From SZUA-584 sp050943225 (GTDB lineage Bacteria > Bacillota > Clostridia > Christensenellales > SZUA-584), in NCBI GenBank assembly GCA_050943225.1, contig JBMNOT010000027.1, positions 1-14,803 of the forward strand: DNA of 14,803 nucleotides, written 5' to 3'. Position numbers and translations under genes: made by a program. This document shows positions 13,827-14,803 of this stretch, one piece after another. Numbering within the stretch: position 1 is the first letter of the stretch; the number at the start of each line of letters is the position of its first letter. The notes beneath the pieces are model-generated. The model did no database searches. It worked only from the letters and a program-made list of their open reading frames with translations, and was not told the origin of the DNA.

Positions 13827-14677
13827 TGCAGCGCCTTTTCCACGTCGATCAGCTGGCTGGTGATCACCATCACCTCTTCCAGGTGCTTAAAGTCTACCCA
13901 GGGCGTGACAACTGCCTCGTTGCGCATGCCGTCCGTGCTGGGCCGCACCTCGGTGACTTCGCCGATGGCGAGGCCTTTGGGGAATATGCCGGCCAGTCCT
14001 GACGTGATCACGGTGTCGCCGGGTATCAGGTCTGCATCCAGCGGCAGGTTGCCCATTACCAGCTGGGCCTCGTCGACGTCGGTGCCCGCCGTGCCGGTCA
14101 GTATGCCGTAGTCGCGCGTGCGCTCCACAATGCCGGAAACGCCGCTGGAGGTGTCGATGATAGCCATCACGCGGCACCAGGTGGCGCCTACGTCCACAAC
14201 GCGGCCCACCAGGCCGTCCCCGTTGACCACCGGCATATCGACCTTGATGCCGTCCGACAAACCGACGTCCAGCAGGAATATGTTGAACCAGTGCCCCGGC
14301 GCGTTGCTGCCGATGACGCGGGCCGTGACAAATTCAAGATTCAGCGATCTGGCGTCGAAGTTCAGCAGTTTGCTCAGCCGCTCGTTTTCCGCCTTGATTT
14401 CGTTGTATTCCGCAAGCTGGGCTTTGAACTCGGCTATCTGGGCTTTGAGTTCAAGATTTTCCGTCTGCAGGTCGGTGCTGGCGAACATGCGGTCAAAAAA
14501 GTCGCCAATGGCGTCTGTGGCCGAGTAAAGCGCGCGCTGAACAGGCGCAAACAGGCTACCGGCGAAGCTTTCTGCACCTGACATGTTGTTTTCGCCCGCT
14601 GTGATGATCATGACCACCAGCAATATGATGACCACAATGATGGTGATGACCAGCGGACGGTTACGCAAAAACTGCAT
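13823..14677 (-). CDS. mreC: Rod shape-determining protein MreC
   Basis: A 284-residue bitopic protein of the elongation complex. A short basic start is followed by one membrane helix (residues 9-27), a linker, a coiled coil rich in Glu/Lys/Leu (about 68-105), and the two beta-domains that project outside. Family marks are VIGSNAPGHW (121-130), DVGLSDGIKVDMPVVNGDGLVGRV (137-160), IPGDTVITSGLAGIFPKGLAIGEV (218-241) and the final FKHLEEVMV (263-271). It interacts with penicillin-binding proteins, MreD and RodA to guide wall growth. AAGGAG (14688-14683, leftward) lies 5 bases before the ATG. It has its own promoter at 14714-14722. No mreB is visible in the remaining 126 bases upstream. Confidence 0.95.
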   Translation of the reverse strand: MQFLRNRPLVITIIVVIILLVVMIITAGENNMSGAESFAGSLFAPVQRALYSATDAIGDFFDRMFASTDLQTENLELKAQIAEFKAQLAEYNEIKAENERLSKLLNFDARSLNLEFVTARVIGSNAPGHWFNIFLLDVGLSDGIKVDMPVVNGDGLVGRVVDVGATWCRVMAIIDTSSGVSGIVERTRDYGILTGTAGTDVDEAQLVMGNLPLDADLIPGDTVITSGLAGIFPKGLAIGEVTEVRPSTDGMRNEAVVTPWVDFKHLEEVMVITSQLIDVEKALQ

Positions 14678-14685
14678 ATTCTCTC

Positions 14686-14704
14686 CTTAAATACGGCATT
14701 TAAG
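14686..14704 (-). promoter_or_regulatory. Inverted repeat over the mreC start of transcription and ribosome binding site
   Basis: CTTAAAT-ACGGC-ATTTAAG, perfect 7-base arms with a 5-base loop. On the leftward strand the arm nearest mreC ends in the AAGG of its AAGGAG site, and the other arm lies at the expected transcription start. It could be an operator or a 5' hairpin that covers the site. Confidence 0.5.
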
Positions 14705-14713
14705 CGCAGGCGT

Positions 14714-14722
14714 ATTATAACA
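14714..14722 (-). promoter_or_regulatory. Extended -10 promoter of mreCD
   Basis: TGTTATAAT on the leftward strand: a perfect TATAAT (14719-14714) preceded by TG and one base, the extended -10 form that tolerates a weak -35. The -35 position reads TTTCAT, a poor match. The start would be near 14707, giving a leader of about 30 bases. Confidence 0.65.
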
Positions 14723-14757
14723 TAAATGAGGCAGATATGAAACACGCGCCGCCGATT

Positions 14758-14803
14758 TTACAATTTGGTCATCACCGGCTGCGGCCCTTTGCCTTGCGCT
14801 TTG
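14758..14803 (-). CDS. C-terminal tail of a leftward gene, product unknown
   Basis: A leftward frame open from the right edge and ending in TAA at 14760-14758, with visible tail KAQGKGPQPVMTKL. It lies about 80 bases upstream of mreC on the same strand, where mreB or another cell-shape or division gene is common, but the tail is too short to identify. The promoter between it and mreC suggests that mreCD can be expressed separately. Confidence 0.4.
   Translation of the reverse strand, partial: KAQGKGPQPVMTKL

Overview
The window reads as chromosomal DNA of an anaerobic, endospore-forming Gram-positive bacterium, most likely a Clostridia member with moderately high G+C. The support is a SpoIIID sporulation regulator behind a sigma-E-like promoter, MreC/MreD cell-shape proteins, strong AGGAGG-type ribosome binding sites, and a giant activator of the 2-hydroxyacyl-CoA dehydratase type, a family concentrated in anaerobes. 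I cannot name the genus. I see no rRNA, tRNA, CRISPR array, transposase or phage gene.

Layout. Bases 1-327 hold the start of a leftward gene with its own sigma-A-like promoter, plus the sigma-E-like control region of spoIIID (328-579, with terminator). A promoter at 655-683 then drives three translationally coupled genes for related four-helix membrane proteins (728-2351, terminator at 2362). Bases 2439-6108 hold two paralogous extended-SDR oxidoreductases. Between them lies a lower-G+C membrane glycosyltransferase-like gene, followed by a broken second copy of the first SDR's 3' end. A two-way terminator at 6125 separates this block from a convergent 4.3-kb leftward gene (6165-10502) encoding a fused CoA-dehydratase activator/HgdB-like protein.

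A 518-base gap (10503-11020) follows. It holds two divergent promoters and a long, hairpin-rich leader of a DapB-family reductase gene (11021-11800). A shared terminator at 11821 separates that gene from a leftward GNAT-family gene (11877-13007). The right end is a leftward mreC-mreD pair (14677-13302) with its own extended -10 promoter and the tail of another leftward gene at the edge.

The most notable items are: (1) the roughly 360-nt leader before the DapB-like gene, where one segment can pair with three alternative partners next to a U-rich tract; (2) the glycosyltransferase gene bracketed by a direct repeat of the upstream SDR's 3' end; (3) a sigma-E-type promoter joined to a hairpin that covers the spoIIID ribosome binding site; (4) three 11-residue tandem repeats in the linker of the giant activator; and (5) the triplet of four-helix membrane proteins of unknown role. 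All assignments come from reading the sequence; no database search was possible.
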